Positions 62,278-64,000 of a DNA stretch of 64,000 nt are shown here, piece after piece (position 1 is the stretch's first letter; every line of letters starts with the position of its first letter). Source of the DNA: an uncultured Bacteroidales bacterium (GTDB lineage Bacteria; Bacteroidota; Bacteroidia; Bacteroidales; Muribaculaceae); assembly GCA_902800715.1 (NCBI GenBank), contig CADCFN010000014.1, positions 1 through 64,000 on the forward strand, read 5' to 3'. Position numbers and translations under genes: made by a program. The notes beneath the pieces are model-generated. The model was not told the origin of the DNA, did not search any database, and saw only the letters and a program-made list of their open reading frames with translations.

Positions 62278-64000
62278 TCAGCTTTCACTCATCAGCATAT
62301 CAATGAGTCCGGTCACATCGGTAATCGAGAGTTCACCGTCGCCATCGATGTCGGCTGCTGCCTCGTTGATGGTCAAGGAACCACCGAGCAGGAAGTCGAC
62401 GAACTTGGTCAGGTCATCAATGTCCACGCTGCCACTATCGTCCACATCACCCACAATAAATTCGGGTTCCTCGGGCTCGGGCTCCCAAGTGTTCTCGTAG
62501 CTGATCTCAATATCATCGATGTAGCAGTACTCCGATGAGCTGCCTGAGGACTCCTTGATGCGCAGCATGATAGGCACATTGGTGGGCAGAGTAGTAACTG
62601 TCACCGTTATTGTTTCACCAGCCTTGACATAGAAGTTGTAGGGGTAGGTATCCAGACTCTTCCAACTCTGGCCATTGTTAACGGAGTACTGTGGCCAAAT
62701 GTCTACGCCAGTTGATGTGGGATTGTAAATCTTGAAGCGCACAACAAGTGGAATCTTGTTCAGGTTCTCGACCGTGTTGAAGTAGCTGCCGTTCTTCAAG
62801 GCAACGGCGTGTCCCGCAGTCACCTGAGCGGTGTCCACCACGGCGCAATTATAGAAGTCCCAGTTGGCATATACACCAGCCACACCGCGCTCGTTGAGCG
62901 TAGCTCCCACTGGCATCTTCTCAAAGTCCTCGATCGAAATCTTGGAATTGTCGATGACGACATCAAAGGTGATGATGCTATCGGCCTCGGCGATGTTCAA
63001 GAAGGCATACTTGCTCATCTTGCCGTCCCAGGTGCGCAAGTTAGGCTGAGAGATGTTGGTGATAGAGGTGACTTTGGCAACTCCGGGGAAGGGATCATTG
63101 TAACTATCGTTCATCCCGCTGAATTTCGCACGGAGCAACTCATAGTACATGTGATTGGGATTAGAATTGACCAAATTGTTCTCCCAAACCTCGACATTGG
63201 TCGAATCAACGCGCCAGATGAGCATGCCGGGACCGGCAAGGTTCTTGTCCCACTTGATGCGCTGGCGGTTCTCGATGATGAAGTACTCACCCTCGTTGGC
63301 GGTGTTCATGCGGTAACCCGTGTTGCTCTTTTCAAGGGCAGGCACTGTGACGGTCCCCACACTATCAATCAGGGTAGGCTCGGCAAATCCGAGGGCATAG
63401 CGCTCAAACAGGCTGTAGCCTGCAGGGTTGCGACCGTTGTTGCTCCTGAAACCGCTGGCCATGACCGACCAGGTCATGGGATGCTTACTATTGACACCAC
63501 CACTGCCTTCGCCATCGGCATCGTAGAAGTCGGGAAGACCCAGCACATGGCTGAACTCATGGCAGATGGTGCCGATGCCGGCAACATTGTTATAGTTGAT
63601 ATAGTACTCATTCTCTTCTCCTGTCATATTGGTTGAGCAGGCATAGAGCTTGAAATTCACACCATCAAGCACGGGAGAATCCTCGAAATTCTTCATGTGG
63701 GGCCACAGGTAATCCCTGTTATTGGCAGTGACATCCGAGCCATGACCGGCAACCATGAAGAATACCATATCGGCAGTGCCGTCCTCATCAGTGTCATACT
63801 GGCTGAAGTCCACCTCGGGGTCAAGCGCCTCGAGGGCGGCAAAGAAGATGGAGTCGCACTTGAACTGATGGGCGTCGGTGCAGGCGAAGGGCACGTCCAC
63901 GGGACCCAGAATGTCAAAGTGCGGGTCAAACTGGTGGAACGAGTTGTCATAGTAGTAATCACGAACACTACCCATCGCCTCAACCTTAGTTCCGAAGGGA
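62278..64000 (-). CDS. M6-like secreted metalloprotease with dockerin-like tail (5' end missing)
   Basis: At least 573 residues; the frame is open to the window edge, so the N-terminus, signal and propeptide are outside. The internal ATG at 63975 is not the start. The zinc site is HEFSHVLGLPD (first His encoded at 63559-63561), with GSVRDYYYDNS upstream, as in immune-inhibitor-A/M6 proteases. The C-terminus has two dockerin-type repeats (DVDDSGSVDIDD and DIDGDGELSITD). It would be secreted together with the C10 protease. Confidence 0.9.
   Translation of the reverse strand, partial: PFGTKVEAMGSVRDYYYDNSFHQFDPHFDILGPVDVPFACTDAHQFKCDSIFFAALEALDPEVDFSQYDTDEDGTADMVFFMVAGHGSDVTANNRDYLWPHMKNFEDSPVLDGVNFKLYACSTNMTGEENEYYINYNNVAGIGTICHEFSHVLGLPDFYDADGEGSGGVNSKHPMTWSVMASGFRSNNGRNPAGYSLFERYALGFAEPTLIDSVGTVTVPALEKSNTGYRMNTANEGEYFIIENRQRIKWDKNLAGPGMLIWRVDSTNVEVWENNLVNSNPNHMYYELLRAKFSGMNDSYNDPFPGVAKVTSITNISQPNLRTWDGKMSKYAFLNIAEADSIITFDVVIDNSKISIEDFEKMPVGATLNERGVAGVYANWDFYNCAVVDTAQVTAGHAVALKNGSYFNTVENLNKIPLVVRFKIYNPTSTGVDIWPQYSVNNGQSWKSLDTYPYNFYVKAGETITVTVTTLPTNVPIMLRIKESSGSSSEYCYIDDIEISYENTWEPEPEEPEFIVGDVDDSGSVDIDDLTKFVDFLLGGSLTINEAAADIDGDGELSITDVTGLIDMLMSES

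Overview
The window looks like a chromosomal segment of a Bacteroidales bacterium (Bacteroidota; Prevotellaceae or Muribaculaceae-like, not resolvable further from sequence alone). The reasons are the Bacteroidota-type promoter boxes (TTTG, about 20 bases, TAnnTTTG) upstream of many genes, the absence of clear Shine-Dalgarno sequences, the fused SecDF, the three-subunit fumarate reductase, the DUF3098-uppP-truB-queA order, the psd-pssA-DUF4834 operon and dockerin-tailed secreted proteases. Most of the window is ordinary core genome. There is one intact insertion sequence, no prophage, no CRISPR array, no rRNA and one tRNA.

Layout. 0-9.7 kb, mostly minus strand: an unrecognised partial gene at the left edge, a radical SAM protein, an RNase H operon, an envelope-type operon (GT9, epimerase, shikimate kinase), miaB, and an esterase-psuK-psuG group. 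9.8-14.7 kb, plus strand: SDR, ribF, upp, nadB and a GYF_2/dispanin-like membrane protein. 14.8-25.2 kb, minus strand: EamA exporter, acetyl-CoA hydrolase/transferase, pgi, a GNAT-like protein with a 36-residue membrane peptide and a zinc-ribbon protein, a six-helix membrane protein, and a vWA protein paired with a charged 498-residue protein. 25.5-27.2 kb, plus strand: phosphatidylethanolamine synthesis (psd, pssA, DUF4834). 27.3-30.8 kb: fumarate reductase/succinate dehydrogenase. 31.1-32.6 kb: an IS4-family element with 35-bp inverted repeats. 32.7-42.1 kb, minus strand: queA, truB, uppP, DUF3098, aldo/keto reductase, GT2, mtaB and rnr. 42.3-50.3 kb, plus strand: two GH25 lysozyme-like proteins, cvpA, aroA, two metallophosphoesterases and a stand-alone LuxR-type regulator. 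50.4-53.4 kb: mscL, gap, a 37-residue rubredoxin, rubrerythrin and tRNA-Arg(CCU). 53.5-64 kb, minus strand: secDF, an exported aldo/keto reductase with a polyferredoxin, a C10 cysteine protease, and an M6-like metalloprotease cut by the right edge.

How the genes fit together. The picture is a gut-type anaerobe with fumarate respiration, oxidative-stress defence (rubredoxin/rubrerythrin), pseudouridine salvage, tRNA modification (miaB, mtaB, queA, truB), undecaprenyl-phosphate recycling and secreted proteolysis. The less explained parts are: the Tat-lipoprotein aldo/keto reductase next to a membrane polyferredoxin that carries a second, internal Tat-like motif; the vWA plus 498-residue pair with a strong hairpin between them; the zinc-ribbon / micro-peptide / GNAT operon; two tandem secreted GH25 proteins, one with a TolA-like charged tail; and seven-base-periodic degenerate repeats that recur in many short intergenic gaps, often just before a start codon. 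I do not see a clear new defence or mobile system.
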